Of a DNA stretch of 64,000 bases, positions 52,982-62,507 are shown piece by piece; the stretch's first letter is position 1, and every line of letters begins with the position of its first letter. Source of the stretch: Salinimicrobium nanhaiense (GTDB lineage Bacteria > Bacteroidota > Bacteroidia > Flavobacteriales > Flavobacteriaceae); NCBI GenBank assembly GCA_012038135.1, contig JAAVJQ010000003.1:186001-250000 (forward strand). Direction: 5' to 3'. The notes under the pieces were generated by a model. It was not told the DNA's origin, did not search any database, and saw only the letters and a list, made by a program, of their open reading frames with translations. The translations under genes were made by a program, and so were the position numbers.

Positions 52982-54010
52982 ATGTCAAGAAAGAAATTTG
53001 GATTCCTATGCAGCTTTTTATTGTTGGGCTTGGAAGTCATGGCCCAACAACCTGATCCTCCAGGACAGGTAGAGGCTGGCGAGAAGCCCGTTCATGAAGC
53101 TTATCTATTTGCGCATATGACGCATCAGGATTACGGCAGGTTATATTATTCTGTCAGTCTGGATGGTCTGCATTGGAAAGCCCTTAATGATGGCGAAAGA
53201 ATTTTTGAGGAATATCAAGGTCATCCGGATATTGTAAAAGGTCCGGATGACAGATATTATATTGCTGGTAATACCAGTGATTCCTCGCCAGTGATCAATA
53301 TTTGGGTTTCTGAAGATCTAATTGCCTGGACAAAACACGCGGAATACACTCCTGATCTCAAAGCTACACCTGGATACGCCGAGGCTTTACAGCGAATAGG
53401 AGCTCCAAAACTCTTTTATGATGAGGCTTCCTCACAATTCGTGATGACCTGGCATACTCCACATTTGGAAGGAACTCCTGAAGATGCAGAGCGATACTGG
53501 GCTAGTCAGCGCACGCTATATGTTCTTTCAAAGGATTTAAAGACCTTTGAAGGCCCACCAAAAATGTTATTCGACTGGGATTTCGGTACTATTGATGTGA
53601 TCATCAGAAAGGTGGAAGATACCTATTTTGCCATTCTCAAAGATGAAACTTATCCGACCCTTTACTGGCCTACAGGGAAAACTATCAGGATTGCCAGATC
53701 CGGTTCCTTGTTGGGTCCGTATTCCCTGCCCTCTGATCCTATAAGTCCTAATTTTAGAGAAGCTCCTACTTTAATTCCTAGTCCCAATGGCAAGGCTTGG
53801 TATATGTACTATGAACAGTACCCTGGCGTATCTTATGGACTTTCCATATCGGACAATCTGAACGGACCCTGGTATCAAGCTTCAGGCTATACCTTTCATA
53901 GCACATGGGATAAATACAGTCTTCCGGAGAATATCAGACATGGATGTATGATCAACATTCCTAAGGCCAAGTATGATGAACTGGTGAACGAATTTGGTAT
54001 ATCCGATTAG
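52982..54010 (+). CDS. GH43-like five-bladed propeller hydrolase, secreted
   Basis: This 342-residue protein has a type I signal peptide (FLCSFLLLGLEVMAQ). Its repeats are those of GH43/GH32-type propellers: AHMTHQDYGRLYYSVSLDG, GHPDIVKGPDDRYYIAGN, LIAWTKHAEYTP, LLGPYSLPSDPISPNFREAP (candidate acid Glu in REAPTLIPSPNG) and LSISDNLNGPWYQA. The canonical N-terminal DP motif of GH43 is not seen; the first catalytic Asp may be in GHPDIV. It may be a GH43_34-like or related enzyme acting on arabinofuranosyl or galactofuranosyl side chains. Activity is uncertain, so I keep the call at clan level. Confidence 0.7.
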   Translation: MSRKKFGFLCSFLLLGLEVMAQQPDPPGQVEAGEKPVHEAYLFAHMTHQDYGRLYYSVSLDGLHWKALNDGERIFEEYQGHPDIVKGPDDRYYIAGNTSDSSPVINIWVSEDLIAWTKHAEYTPDLKATPGYAEALQRIGAPKLFYDEASSQFVMTWHTPHLEGTPEDAERYWASQRTLYVLSKDLKTFEGPPKMLFDWDFGTIDVIIRKVEDTYFAILKDETYPTLYWPTGKTIRIARSGSLLGPYSLPSDPISPNFREAPTLIPSPNGKAWYMYYEQYPGVSYGLSISDNLNGPWYQASGYTFHSTWDKYSLPENIRHGCMINIPKAKYDELVNEFGISD

Positions 54011-54047
54011 ATAAGGAATTAAAGGAGCCGAAATAAAATACAAAACA

Positions 54048-55115
54048 ATGAAATTAGAAAAGATGAGGGTGAATAGCTGTAAGATGACTTTATTTTTTCT
54101 GCTTTGCTCCTTGCTTTCTACTATAGGCTATGGACAGCCTGATACCTTTAAGAATCCGCTTTTGCCCTCAGGGGCAGATCCCTATAGCACCTTTCACGAA
54201 GGGTATTACTATTACACCAATACCGTAGGCAATAAACTGGTATTATGGAAAACAGAGCGCCTTGCAGATCTTGCCAATGCAGAGAAAAAAACGATCTGGA
54301 CCCCTCCTGAGAACACGATGTATTCTCATGCCATCTGGGCACCCGAATTCCATATTATCGACGGGAAATGGTATGTATACTTCGCAGCCGACGACGGGGA
54401 TAATAAGAATCACCGCATGTATGTATTGGAAAACACCTCATCAGATCCATTTCAGGGTACCTGGACCTTCAAAGGCAAAGTAGCATCCAATCCTGACAGG
54501 TGGGCCATTGATGGAAACGTATTTCAATATCAGGACGCATTGTATATGATCTGGTCAGGATGGGAAGGGGAGACCAACGGGCAACAGAATATTTATATAT
54601 CAAAAATGAAAAACCCTTGGGAATTAGAGGGAAACCGTGTTTTGCTTTCAGAACCCACCTATAATTGGGAAAAACAGGGTGACTTGGACGATAAAGATAA
54701 TCCCCCTCATGTTAGCGTAAACGAAGGGCCACAATATCTGGAACACAATGGTCAGGTATTTATAGTGTATTCGGCCAATGGTTGTTGGACCGATTATTAC
54801 AGTCTGGGTCTTCTTAGTTTAACAGGAGAAGATATTCTCGATCCGGCTAATTGGGAAAAAAATGCTAAACCTATATTTCGTAAATCTGAAGAGAACGGCG
54901 TATATGCTCCCGGACATAATTCCTTCTTTAAATCCCCTGACGGGACTGAAGATTGGATCCTTTATCATGCCAATGCCAATCCCGGAGAAGGATGTGGAAG
55001 AAAACGATCTCCAAGAATGCAAAAAATAACATGGGATGAAGATGGGCTTCCGGTTTTGGGAGTCCCTGTTTCCCTAGATACTATTTTAGAAATCCCCACA
55101 CAACACAGTAATTAA
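54048..55115 (+). CDS. GH43 exo-alpha-L-arabinofuranosidase-like (subfamily 26 type)
   Basis: The 355-residue secreted protein (signal FFLLCSLLSTIGYG; the start could be an internal Met) has NPLLPSGADPYSTFHEGYYY with the first catalytic Asp, HAIWAPEFHIIDGKWYVYFA, RWAIDGNVFQYQDALYMIWSG with the modulator Asp, and VNEGPQYLEHNG with the acid Glu. This closely resembles GH43_26 exo-1,5-alpha-L-arabinofuranosidases as I recall them. It would release L-arabinose from arabinan-type side chains in the periplasm. It is the best sign in the locus that the substrate contains arabinose. The closing APGHNSFFKSPDG block is standard. Confidence 0.85.
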   Translation: MKLEKMRVNSCKMTLFFLLCSLLSTIGYGQPDTFKNPLLPSGADPYSTFHEGYYYYTNTVGNKLVLWKTERLADLANAEKKTIWTPPENTMYSHAIWAPEFHIIDGKWYVYFAADDGDNKNHRMYVLENTSSDPFQGTWTFKGKVASNPDRWAIDGNVFQYQDALYMIWSGWEGETNGQQNIYISKMKNPWELEGNRVLLSEPTYNWEKQGDLDDKDNPPHVSVNEGPQYLEHNGQVFIVYSANGCWTDYYSLGLLSLTGEDILDPANWEKNAKPIFRKSEENGVYAPGHNSFFKSPDGTEDWILYHANANPGEGCGRKRSPRMQKITWDEDGLPVLGVPVSLDTILEIPTQHSN

Positions 55116-55127
55116 TAAATAATAAGG

Positions 55128-56195
55128 ATGATGATCAAGAAACTTACTTTTATTGCCATAGCCCTATTGAGTCTCGTAGGATACGGCCAAACCGCAGAGC
55201 GCTGGAGTATAGAAAAAGCCCAGCAATGGTACAATGCCCAGCAATGGATCGTTGGCGGAAATTTTGTCCCCAGCACAGCCATTAATCAATTGGAAATGTG
55301 GCAAGAAGATACTTTTGATCCTGAGACCATCGATCGCGAATTGGGGTACGCTGCGGACATCGGCATGAATACCATGAGAGTGTATCTCCATAGCCTGGCC
55401 TACAAAGCCGATAAAGAAGGGTTCAAAGATCGGGTGGATCAGTATTTGACCATTGCCGATAAACATAATATCAAGACCATGTTGGTCATTTTTGATGATG
55501 TATGGAATGCTAGTCCTAAGATTGGGAAACAGCCTGCTCCGACCCCTGGAACACATAATTCGGGTTGGGTACAAGATCCAGGTTATCCTGCTTCAATAGA
55601 AGAAGAGAATTTCGGAGCTTTAGAAGAGTACGTTAAAGATATCATCCAAACTTTTTCTCAAGATGATAGGGTTTTGCTTTGGGATCTTTACAACGAACCA
55701 GGGAATAATGATAAGGGAAATGAATCCATGCCTCTTTTAAAGGAAGTTTTCTCCTGGGCCAGAGAGGTCAACCCTTCACAACCTCTTTCAGTGGGACTTT
55801 GGAAATGGGAATTAAAAGATCTGAATGCCTATCAAGCCTTGAACTCAGATATCATCACTTATCATAGTTACGACGATCCTGAGAAGCACGAATTGATCCT
55901 GGAACTTTTAAAGAGTCATGGGAGACCCATGATCTGCACAGAGTATATGGCACGTACGCGTAATAACAGATTTTCCAATACTTTACCCATGCTTAAGGAG
56001 GAAAATGTGGGCGCCATCAACTGGGGTCTTGTAAATGGTAAAAGCAATACGATCTATGCCTGGAATACCCCTATCACCTCTGGAGAAGAGCCAATAGAAT
56101 GGTTTCATGACGTCTTTAGAAAAGACGGTACGCCTTATCGACAGGACGAAGTGGATCTGATCAAAAAACTTACCTCTGAAACCAATAAAGATTAA
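55128..56195 (+). CDS. GH5-like clan-A glycoside hydrolase, secreted paralogue
   Basis: The 355-residue protein has a type I signal peptide (LTFIAIALLSLVGYGQ), unlike the lipoprotein paralogue at 51760. Shared blocks include STAINQLEMWQE, DIGMNTMRVYLH, TIADKHNIKTM and HNSGWVQ. The acid/base is Glu190 in WDLYNEPGN and the nucleophile is Glu272 in MICTEYMARTRN. The different export signals suggest one copy works on the cell surface and one in the periplasm on imported oligosaccharides. It starts 12 bp after the GH43_26-like gene. Confidence 0.82.
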   Translation: MMIKKLTFIAIALLSLVGYGQTAERWSIEKAQQWYNAQQWIVGGNFVPSTAINQLEMWQEDTFDPETIDRELGYAADIGMNTMRVYLHSLAYKADKEGFKDRVDQYLTIADKHNIKTMLVIFDDVWNASPKIGKQPAPTPGTHNSGWVQDPGYPASIEEENFGALEEYVKDIIQTFSQDDRVLLWDLYNEPGNNDKGNESMPLLKEVFSWAREVNPSQPLSVGLWKWELKDLNAYQALNSDIITYHSYDDPEKHELILELLKSHGRPMICTEYMARTRNNRFSNTLPMLKEENVGAINWGLVNGKSNTIYAWNTPITSGEEPIEWFHDVFRKDGTPYRQDEVDLIKKLTSETNKD

Positions 56196-56197
56196 TT

Positions 56198-57385
56198 ATG
56201 AACAAGCTTAAAATATCTTCAATTGCAATTATGCTTATAGCTATGGCTTCCTGTAATAACAAAAAAGACAATAATACTCCTGATAAAGACGCAAACACTC
56301 ACGTCAACCAAGAGATTCAGTGGGAGAAGGATCTCCAATCTGAAAATTTCGATACCGTGGTCAATGGTAAAAAAGTGGGTCTGTATTGGATCACCAGTGA
56401 GCATATGAAGGCAGCCTTTACTAACTATGGGGGGCGCCTGGTAGGATTATGGGTACCCGATAAAAATGGTGAGATGACCGATGTGGTAGTGGGAATGGGG
56501 AATATCGAAGATGTTTTCAATTCCAAAGAGCCCTATTTTGGAGCAACCATAGGGCGTGTTGGAAACCGTATCGCCAATGGCAAATTCACCCTTAAGGGAC
56601 AGGAGTATTCCCTGCCGATCAATAACGGCAAGAATACCCTCCATGGGGGACTAAATGGATTTCAAAATGTTGTATGGGATGTAGAAAAAATAGACGAACA
56701 AACCCTTGAGCTTAAATATACCTCTCCAGATATGGAAGAAGGATTTCCAGGAAATCTGGAAGTGGAGGTCACTTACGCTATCGTAGATAATAAAAGCCTG
56801 AGAATGGAGTATAAAGCAACCACTGATCAGACTACGGTAGTAAATCTGACCAATCACGCATTTTTTAATTTGAACGGGGAGGGCAGCGGTGATATTTTAG
56901 ACCATAAATTGAAGATATATGCCGAAACTTTTACCCCTGTTGACGAAGGACTCATCCCTAATGGAGAATTGAGAAAGGTAGAAGGAACGCCTTTTGATTT
57001 CAGAGATTTCCACACCATAGGAGAGCGGATAGGTGCAGAAAATGAACAATTGAAATTTGGGCAAGGCTATGATCATAATTTTGTACTGGACACAACAAAG
57101 GTCAACGACATGAATCACGCAGCTACCTTTATAGGAGATAAGTCCAATATAACCATGAATATTTATACACAGGAGCCGGGACTTCAATTTTATAGCGGGA
57201 ATTTCATGGCCGGCGAAAACACTTTTAAATCTGGAGCCAAAGATGACTTTAGAACCGCTTTTGCCGCTGAAACACAGCACTTCCCGGATGCCCCGAATCA
57301 ACCTGAGTTTCCTTCTATAGTATTGGAGCCAGGAGAGGAATATCATACTGTTTCGGTATACGAATTTTCCGTGACCGATGAATAG
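56198..57385 (+). CDS. galM: Aldose 1-epimerase (mutarotase), lipoprotein
   Basis: This 395-residue mutarotase has a lipobox (AIMLIAMASC). Family landmarks: TNYGGRLVGLWVPDKNGEM, YFGATIGRVGNRIANGKF, NNGKNTLHGGLNGF, LTNHAFFNLNGEGSGDI (catalytic His), GQGYDHNFVLD, and EPGLQFYSGNF with a late catalytic Glu in ETQHFPDAPNQPEFPS. It interconverts alpha and beta anomers of galactose or arabinose before transport and phosphorylation. Secreted GalM lipoproteins are typical of Bacteroidota PULs. The gene starts 2 bp after the GH5-like stop and overlaps the next gene by 8 bp. Confidence 0.92.
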   Translation: MNKLKISSIAIMLIAMASCNNKKDNNTPDKDANTHVNQEIQWEKDLQSENFDTVVNGKKVGLYWITSEHMKAAFTNYGGRLVGLWVPDKNGEMTDVVVGMGNIEDVFNSKEPYFGATIGRVGNRIANGKFTLKGQEYSLPINNGKNTLHGGLNGFQNVVWDVEKIDEQTLELKYTSPDMEEGFPGNLEVEVTYAIVDNKSLRMEYKATTDQTTVVNLTNHAFFNLNGEGSGDILDHKLKIYAETFTPVDEGLIPNGELRKVEGTPFDFRDFHTIGERIGAENEQLKFGQGYDHNFVLDTTKVNDMNHAATFIGDKSNITMNIYTQEPGLQFYSGNFMAGENTFKSGAKDDFRTAFAAETQHFPDAPNQPEFPSIVLEPGEEYHTVSVYEFSVTDE

Positions 57386-58448
57386 TTTTCAATTATATAT
57401 AAGAACCAATTTTATTGTAATCCCTATCCTTTCAGTTGTATTAGGATGTGGAGAGGAAGCGAGGGTATCAGAAGAGGTGGCCAAGGAGGAGTCTGAGCAG
57501 AAAGAATTCACCAATCCCGTGGTGGATCAGAATTTTCCCGATCCGACTGTGATCAAAGCCCATGATGGGTATTTCTACGTCTATGCGACCAATTCAGAGG
57601 TCAATGGGGTCATTCACAACATGCAAGTAAGGCGCTCCAAGGATCTTATTGATTGGGAGGTACTCCGTGATGCCATGCCTGAGAAGCCCACCTGGGGATC
57701 TGGAGATTTTTGGGCTCCCCATGTGATGTATGATCAGGGCATGGACCGATATCTACTATATTATTCGGGAGAATCCACAGATACAGATGTGGGAAAATGT
57801 CTTGGTATTGCCGTGGCAAACTCCCCGGAAGGTCCCTTTGTGGATTTAGGACAGCCCATGTTGTGTGGCGAGAGCTTTGTCAATATCGATCCTATGGTGT
57901 TTGTGGAACCCGATACGGGAGAAAAATATTTTTATTGGGGGTCGGGGCATGAACCTATCATGGTCCAGGCCCTGGAGGAGGATGGAACCAACTTTAAAGC
58001 AGGTTCCCAGGCCATAGCAGTAATTCAGCCGGTACATGATGATAGTCTGGATAATTACGAAAACCTGGTGGAAGGTGCCTGGGTCATAAAAAAGAATGGT
58101 TTTTATTACCTGTTCTATTCAGGGGATAATTGCTGTGGAGACCAGGCCCATTACGCTGTGATGGTGGCTCGGTCAAAGAGCCCTAATGGACCATTTGAAA
58201 AATACAAGAATGCAGAAGGGAATAGCGTCATTCTCAAAAAGAATGAGGCATGGATCGCCCCAGGGCATAATTCCCTGATCCAAGATGAACAAGGAACTTA
58301 TTGGATGGCTTATCACGCGATAGATGCCAATGCCCCCAACGCGGGAAGGAAGATGCTTCTGGACAAGGTTTCTTGGAAGGACGGTTGGCCATATGTTAAC
58401 AACGGCACGCCTTCTACAGGCCAGGAAATGGTCCCATCATTAAATTGA
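57378..58448 (+). CDS. GH43 family hydrolase, lipoprotein (arabinanase/arabinofuranosidase type)
   Basis: This 356-residue lipoprotein (lipobox FIVIPILSVVLGC) has all three GH43 acids: Asp in NFPDPTVIKAHDG, Asp in NIDPMVFVEPDTG and Glu in VEGAWVIKKNGFYYL. It also has WAPHVMYDQGMDRYLLYYSG and the C-terminal APGHNSLIQDEQGTYWMAYHA. The CC pair in SGDNCCGDQ matches SGDACCGRG in the GH43 at 60738. It starts in the last codons of galM (8-bp overlap), so translation is coupled. Likely releases arabinose, or galactose in some subfamilies; the subfamily was not fixed. Confidence 0.85.
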   Translation: MNSFQLYIRTNFIVIPILSVVLGCGEEARVSEEVAKEESEQKEFTNPVVDQNFPDPTVIKAHDGYFYVYATNSEVNGVIHNMQVRRSKDLIDWEVLRDAMPEKPTWGSGDFWAPHVMYDQGMDRYLLYYSGESTDTDVGKCLGIAVANSPEGPFVDLGQPMLCGESFVNIDPMVFVEPDTGEKYFYWGSGHEPIMVQALEEDGTNFKAGSQAIAVIQPVHDDSLDNYENLVEGAWVIKKNGFYYLFYSGDNCCGDQAHYAVMVARSKSPNGPFEKYKNAEGNSVILKKNEAWIAPGHNSLIQDEQGTYWMAYHAIDANAPNAGRKMLLDKVSWKDGWPYVNNGTPSTGQEMVPSLN

Positions 58449-58500
58449 TCCAAAGACGACCAAAAAGAGGAGAAAGTATAATCACTTATTTAAAGATCAT

Positions 58501-59511
58501 ATGAAACACTTTACTTTTCCATTGTTAGTTTTCATTTCAATGATAACCTTTTCCTGTACAGAACAAGGAAAGAAAGAAGAACCCATTCAGGAAGAGCAGG
58601 AGCTTCAGCTCAAGGATATAACCCTGGCTGATCCTACGATCTTTTATCATGAGGGAACCTATTATCTGTATGGCACCTCTCAAGGAAACCTCTCTGAGAT
58701 GGGGAATGGATTTTTAGTCTATACCTCTAAGGATCTTCAAGTCTTCTCGGGACCGGCAGGGGCTACCGATGGATTTGCCCTCAAGCAAGGACAGGCCTTT
58801 GGGACCAAAGGATTTTGGGCTCCTCAGGTTTTGGAATACAACGATCGATTCTACATGGCCTACACGGCCAATGAACATATTGCTATTGCTTCTAGCGATA
58901 GCCCGCTGGGCCCCTTTACCAATCCTCAAAAAACAGCGCTGGAAGCCCCGGTAAAGCAGATTGATCCCTTTATCTTCTTTGATGAAGACGGAAAGATCTA
59001 TTTATATCACGTAAGACTTACGGAAGGCAACAGAATTTTTGTTGCAGAAATGGAGGAAGGTCTCATGGCGATCAAACCGGAAACCCTCACGGAGGTTATT
59101 GCGGCTCAGGAGCCTTGGGAGGATACTCAGGATGTACCATGGCCGGTTGCAGAAGGGCCTACCGTGCTTAAAAAGGGAGGGCTTTACTACCTGGTATATT
59201 CCGCCAATGACTTCAGAAATCCTGATTATGCCGTGGGTTATGCCACCAGTAATCATCCTCTCGGTCCCTGGAAAAAGTCAGGGGATAGTCCGATCATTCA
59301 TGGTGATATGGTGGATCAGTATGGTTCAGGTCATGGAGATGTCTTAATTGACCAGAAAGGTAACATGCACTACATCCTGCACACCCATTTTTCGTCGCAA
59401 GAAGTTCATCCGAGAAAAACGGCTGTCGTTAAATTAGATTTTACTGAAGCAGGGACTTTGGAGGCTGACGCAGCATCTTTTAGATTTTTAAAAGAACAAA
59501 TAAAGAATTAA
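58501..59511 (+). CDS. GH43 family hydrolase, lipoprotein
   Basis: This 336-residue lipoprotein (signal FPLLVFISMITFSC) has catalytic Asp in TLADPTIFYHEGTYYLYG, Asp in KQIDPFIFFDEDGKIYLYH and Glu in VAEGPTVLKKGGLYYLVYSA. It also has FWAPQVLEYNDRFYMAYTA and GSGHGDVLIDQKGNMHYILH, where the usual PGHNS is GHGDV. It may belong to one of the subfamilies active on galactofuranosyl or arabinofuranosyl groups, but I cannot assign it. It follows the previous gene by 52 bp and precedes another GH43 by 48 bp. Confidence 0.83.
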   Translation: MKHFTFPLLVFISMITFSCTEQGKKEEPIQEEQELQLKDITLADPTIFYHEGTYYLYGTSQGNLSEMGNGFLVYTSKDLQVFSGPAGATDGFALKQGQAFGTKGFWAPQVLEYNDRFYMAYTANEHIAIASSDSPLGPFTNPQKTALEAPVKQIDPFIFFDEDGKIYLYHVRLTEGNRIFVAEMEEGLMAIKPETLTEVIAAQEPWEDTQDVPWPVAEGPTVLKKGGLYYLVYSANDFRNPDYAVGYATSNHPLGPWKKSGDSPIIHGDMVDQYGSGHGDVLIDQKGNMHYILHTHFSSQEVHPRKTAVVKLDFTEAGTLEADAASFRFLKEQIKN

Positions 59512-59559
59512 ATGTACTCTCTTGTTCTGGATGAAGATCAAGAAAATTAAAATGGTCAT

Positions 59560-60714
59560 ATGAAATACTTCAAATTAATCCGCTATCAAGCCCTTCTGGT
59601 GGCATTGCTTATTATTTCTTCTTGTAAACAAAAGGAGGAGGTCAAATCTCAGACCGATACGCAAACCAAGGAAGTAGCCACTTATTCCAATCCCCTGGAT
59701 GTGAAATTTGGAGATCCTTATATCCTCAACGACGGGAATGGGATGTTCTATATGTACGGTACGGGTGGAGGGGCCACTGATGGATTTGCTACCTATTCCT
59801 CTTCCGATCTTGTGAACTGGAAATTTGAAGGGCAGGTATATACTGGGAATACGGAAGATTCCTGGGCAGTAGGAGCCTTTTGGGCGCCGGAAGTCTATAA
59901 ATTCGACGACAAATATTATATGTTTTTTAGTGCCCAATGGCGAGAGAACCCTAAAAATAATCTTGAGAATTTTAAAATTGGAGTCGCGGTTGCAGATTAT
60001 CCCACCGGACCTTTTGTTGAAATTCAGGATGCTCCGCTTTTTGATCCGGGTTACCCGGTGATCGACGCCAACGTATTTCAGGATGATGACGGGAAATTTT
60101 ATTTATATTATTCCCGCGTGGCTTGGGAACATCCGGTCGAATCGGAAATAGCTGATTGGGCTAGAGAAAAAGATTACTTTGAGGAAATTGAAGAAAGTTG
60201 GGTGTACGGCATAGAATTAAAGCCGGATTTCAGTGGCGTAATAGGGGAAAGCCAGTTACTACTTCGTCCCCCCTTGACCCTTGGTGATGAAAATACAGAA
60301 TGGGAGAGTCGATCAGTCACTTCAAATGAGGTGAATAGAAGATGGACAGAAGGCTCTTACACTTTTAAACATGAGGGCACTTATTACATGATGTATTCAG
60401 CTAATTTCTATGGAGGTCCGAACTATGCCGTTGGCTACGCTACAGGGACTTCTCCTTTAGGCCCTTTTACAAAGGCAGATAATAACCCGGTTCTTGAAAA
60501 AAATGTGGATGATGGAGGAGAAGTTACCGGCACAGGACATAATAGCCTGGTTTTTTTAGATGCCGACATCTATTGCATCTACCACGGGAGAACCAGAGCC
60601 AGTGGACAGGAGCGGGTAGTGTTTATAGATCGCTTAAAGATTTTAGACGATGGGACTTTGATCGTCGAAGGTCCCACCACGACACCCGTTCCAAAACCTA
60701 TTCAGCATAAATAG
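59560..60714 (+). CDS. GH43 family hydrolase, lipoprotein
   Basis: This 384-residue lipoprotein (signal LLVALLIISSC) has Asp in KFGDPYILNDGNGMFYMYG, Asp in VIDANVFQDDDGKFYLYYSR and Glu in TEGSYTFKHEGTYYMMYSA. It also has AFWAPEVYKFDDKYYMFFSA and VTGTGHNSLVFLDADIYCIY. A ~70-residue insertion between blades 3 and 4 (about 185-255, rich in Glu and Trp) distinguishes it from its neighbours and may shape the substrate pocket. An exo-acting arabinofuranosidase or xylosidase/galactosidase-type activity is likely. Confidence 0.85.
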   Translation: MKYFKLIRYQALLVALLIISSCKQKEEVKSQTDTQTKEVATYSNPLDVKFGDPYILNDGNGMFYMYGTGGGATDGFATYSSSDLVNWKFEGQVYTGNTEDSWAVGAFWAPEVYKFDDKYYMFFSAQWRENPKNNLENFKIGVAVADYPTGPFVEIQDAPLFDPGYPVIDANVFQDDDGKFYLYYSRVAWEHPVESEIADWAREKDYFEEIEESWVYGIELKPDFSGVIGESQLLLRPPLTLGDENTEWESRSVTSNEVNRRWTEGSYTFKHEGTYYMMYSANFYGGPNYAVGYATGTSPLGPFTKADNNPVLEKNVDDGGEVTGTGHNSLVFLDADIYCIYHGRTRASGQERVVFIDRLKILDDGTLIVEGPTTTPVPKPIQHK

Positions 60715-60737
60715 GATATTGATAAAATAGTAAATTA

Positions 60738-62345
60738 TTGAATATGTATAGATCAAACAGACTGAAAAATTCCAATTGGCACTTATTTTTGATTTTTTCA
60801 ATAAGTCTTATGTTATTTTCTTGTGCAGACCAGAAATCCGACAACGCTAAAGAGGATACAACTCAGGATACCGGCGCCTTGGACAGTATTCGAAATCCTG
60901 TTTTGCAAGGGGATTTTGCGGATCCTTCAGTGGTCCGGGTTGGGAATGACTATTGGGCCACCGCGACTTCTTCAGAGTGGGCCCCTTTGTATCCCATCCT
61001 TCATTCAACGGATCTCCAAAATTGGGAGATTGTAGACCATGTTTTTCCCGATGGTCTTCCGGAGTGGTCCGAAGCGCATTATTGGGCTCCTGAAATCGCT
61101 TATGATAATGGGGAATACTATATTTATTACACGGCAAAAAAGAAGGATGGACCTTTATGCGTGGGTGTAGCCAGTTCCGATAATCCAAAAGGCCCTTATA
61201 AGGATCATGGACCTATCGTATGCCAAGAGGCGGGAGCCATAGATGGCTTCCAAATACGGGATGACCAGGGCAAACTGTTTCTTATCTGGAAAGAAGACGG
61301 AAATAGTCGAGGAGAACCTACTCCGATGTGGGGACAGGAAATGAATGAAGCACGAACCGAACTCCTCGGAGAACGATTTGAATTATTTCGGAATGATCCT
61401 GAAACCTGGGAAGGGAATTTGGTTGAAGGAGCATATCTTCTCAAGAAAGATGGATATTATTATACCTTTTACTCCGGAGATGCCTGCTGCGGTAGAGGAT
61501 GTACTTATGGAATAGGGGTAGCTAGAGCAAAAAATTTGCAGGGACCTTGGGAAAAATATCAAGATAATCCGCTTAAACGAGAAAACGAGGATTGGAAGTG
61601 TGCCGGGCATGGTTCCATGGTCCAGAGTGCTGATGGAAGATACTTCTTTCTATACCATGCCTACAGCAAGGATGGATTTGTCTATACTGGCCGACAGGGA
61701 TTATTGGATGAAATTATTTGGGGAGAAGATGGTTGGCCCGAGTTCAAGGAAAATAATACCGAAAAGCTTGCAGGCAAGGAACGGGATTCCTCAAAGGTTG
61801 AATATATGTTTGATGCCGATGAGCTATCCCAGAACTGGCAATGGCCAGTAGGGAATAAGCCAAATTTCACCCTTGGAGATAATAAGCTCACCCTGGAAGC
61901 AAAACCTGATAAGCTAGGCGCCGTCCTTGCCCATCGTAGCCTTTTCTCAACTTATCAGGCTGTAACGGCTATTGAAAATGATACGGTTTCAAATATACAG
62001 TATGGATTGGCTGCCATTGGTGATGAAAATAATGCTCTAGGCATTTCCTATACCAACCAACAAATTATATTGTGGAAGGCTCAAGAAGGTCAGACGGTGA
62101 TCATTGCTCGATCAGATAAAAATTTTACGCCTAAAACATTTTTTAAGGTTGAGGTAAGTAATGGAGAGGAGTATACTTTTTTCTGGAGTGAGGACGGTGA
62201 AAACTGGCAAGGTTTTAAAGATATTGAACCCCTTAATGGATTTTATCTCCCACCATGGGATAGAGCCATAAGAATTGGATTAATCAGCAAGGGAGAACCC
62301 TCATTACAGGTTGATTTTGATCTATTTAAGATGTCACCCAAGTAA
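60738..62345 (+). CDS. GH43 hydrolase with C-terminal beta-sandwich domain, lipoprotein
   Basis: The 535-residue lipoprotein (signal IFSISLMLFSC) has a GH43 propeller at about 45-350: Asp in GDFADPSVVRVGNDYWATA, Asp in GAIDGFQIRDDQGKLFLIW, Glu in VEGAYLLKKDGYYYTFYSG, and CAGHGSMVQSADGRYFFLYH. A concanavalin-like beta-sandwich (about 360-535: LSQNWQWPVGNKPNFTLGD, LAHRSLFSTYQAVTAIEND, VDFDLFKM) follows, as in GH43_10/11/12-type xylosidases and arabinofuranosidases. It is the last gene of the PUL and of the element. The right end of the element is 160 bp further. Confidence 0.86.
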   Translation: MNMYRSNRLKNSNWHLFLIFSISLMLFSCADQKSDNAKEDTTQDTGALDSIRNPVLQGDFADPSVVRVGNDYWATATSSEWAPLYPILHSTDLQNWEIVDHVFPDGLPEWSEAHYWAPEIAYDNGEYYIYYTAKKKDGPLCVGVASSDNPKGPYKDHGPIVCQEAGAIDGFQIRDDQGKLFLIWKEDGNSRGEPTPMWGQEMNEARTELLGERFELFRNDPETWEGNLVEGAYLLKKDGYYYTFYSGDACCGRGCTYGIGVARAKNLQGPWEKYQDNPLKRENEDWKCAGHGSMVQSADGRYFFLYHAYSKDGFVYTGRQGLLDEIIWGEDGWPEFKENNTEKLAGKERDSSKVEYMFDADELSQNWQWPVGNKPNFTLGDNKLTLEAKPDKLGAVLAHRSLFSTYQAVTAIENDTVSNIQYGLAAIGDENNALGISYTNQQIILWKAQEGQTVIIARSDKNFTPKTFFKVEVSNGEEYTFFWSEDGENWQGFKDIEPLNGFYLPPWDRAIRIGLISKGEPSLQVDFDLFKMSPK

Positions 62346-62507
62346 AAATAAAAGGTGCCTGGAATTTAATCTCAGTTAATCTTTTTTATATCCAATAATA
62401 CTCAAATAAAAATAATTTTGTTATTTTTTTCTTAAAGGTGAGCAATTCGGTGAGTACAAATAATGAGGCCTCTGGGATTGACTATGACTAAAGGAATTTA
62501 CTTAACC
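62346..62507. other. Right terminal segment of the element, with integrase arm-like site
   Basis: GGTGAGCAATTCGGTGAGT at 62437-62455 matches GGTGCTCAATTCGGTGCGT at 27831-27849 at 16 of 19 positions. It lies about 50 bp inside attR. It is a good candidate for the right-arm integrase site. Nothing coding seen. Confidence 0.55.
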
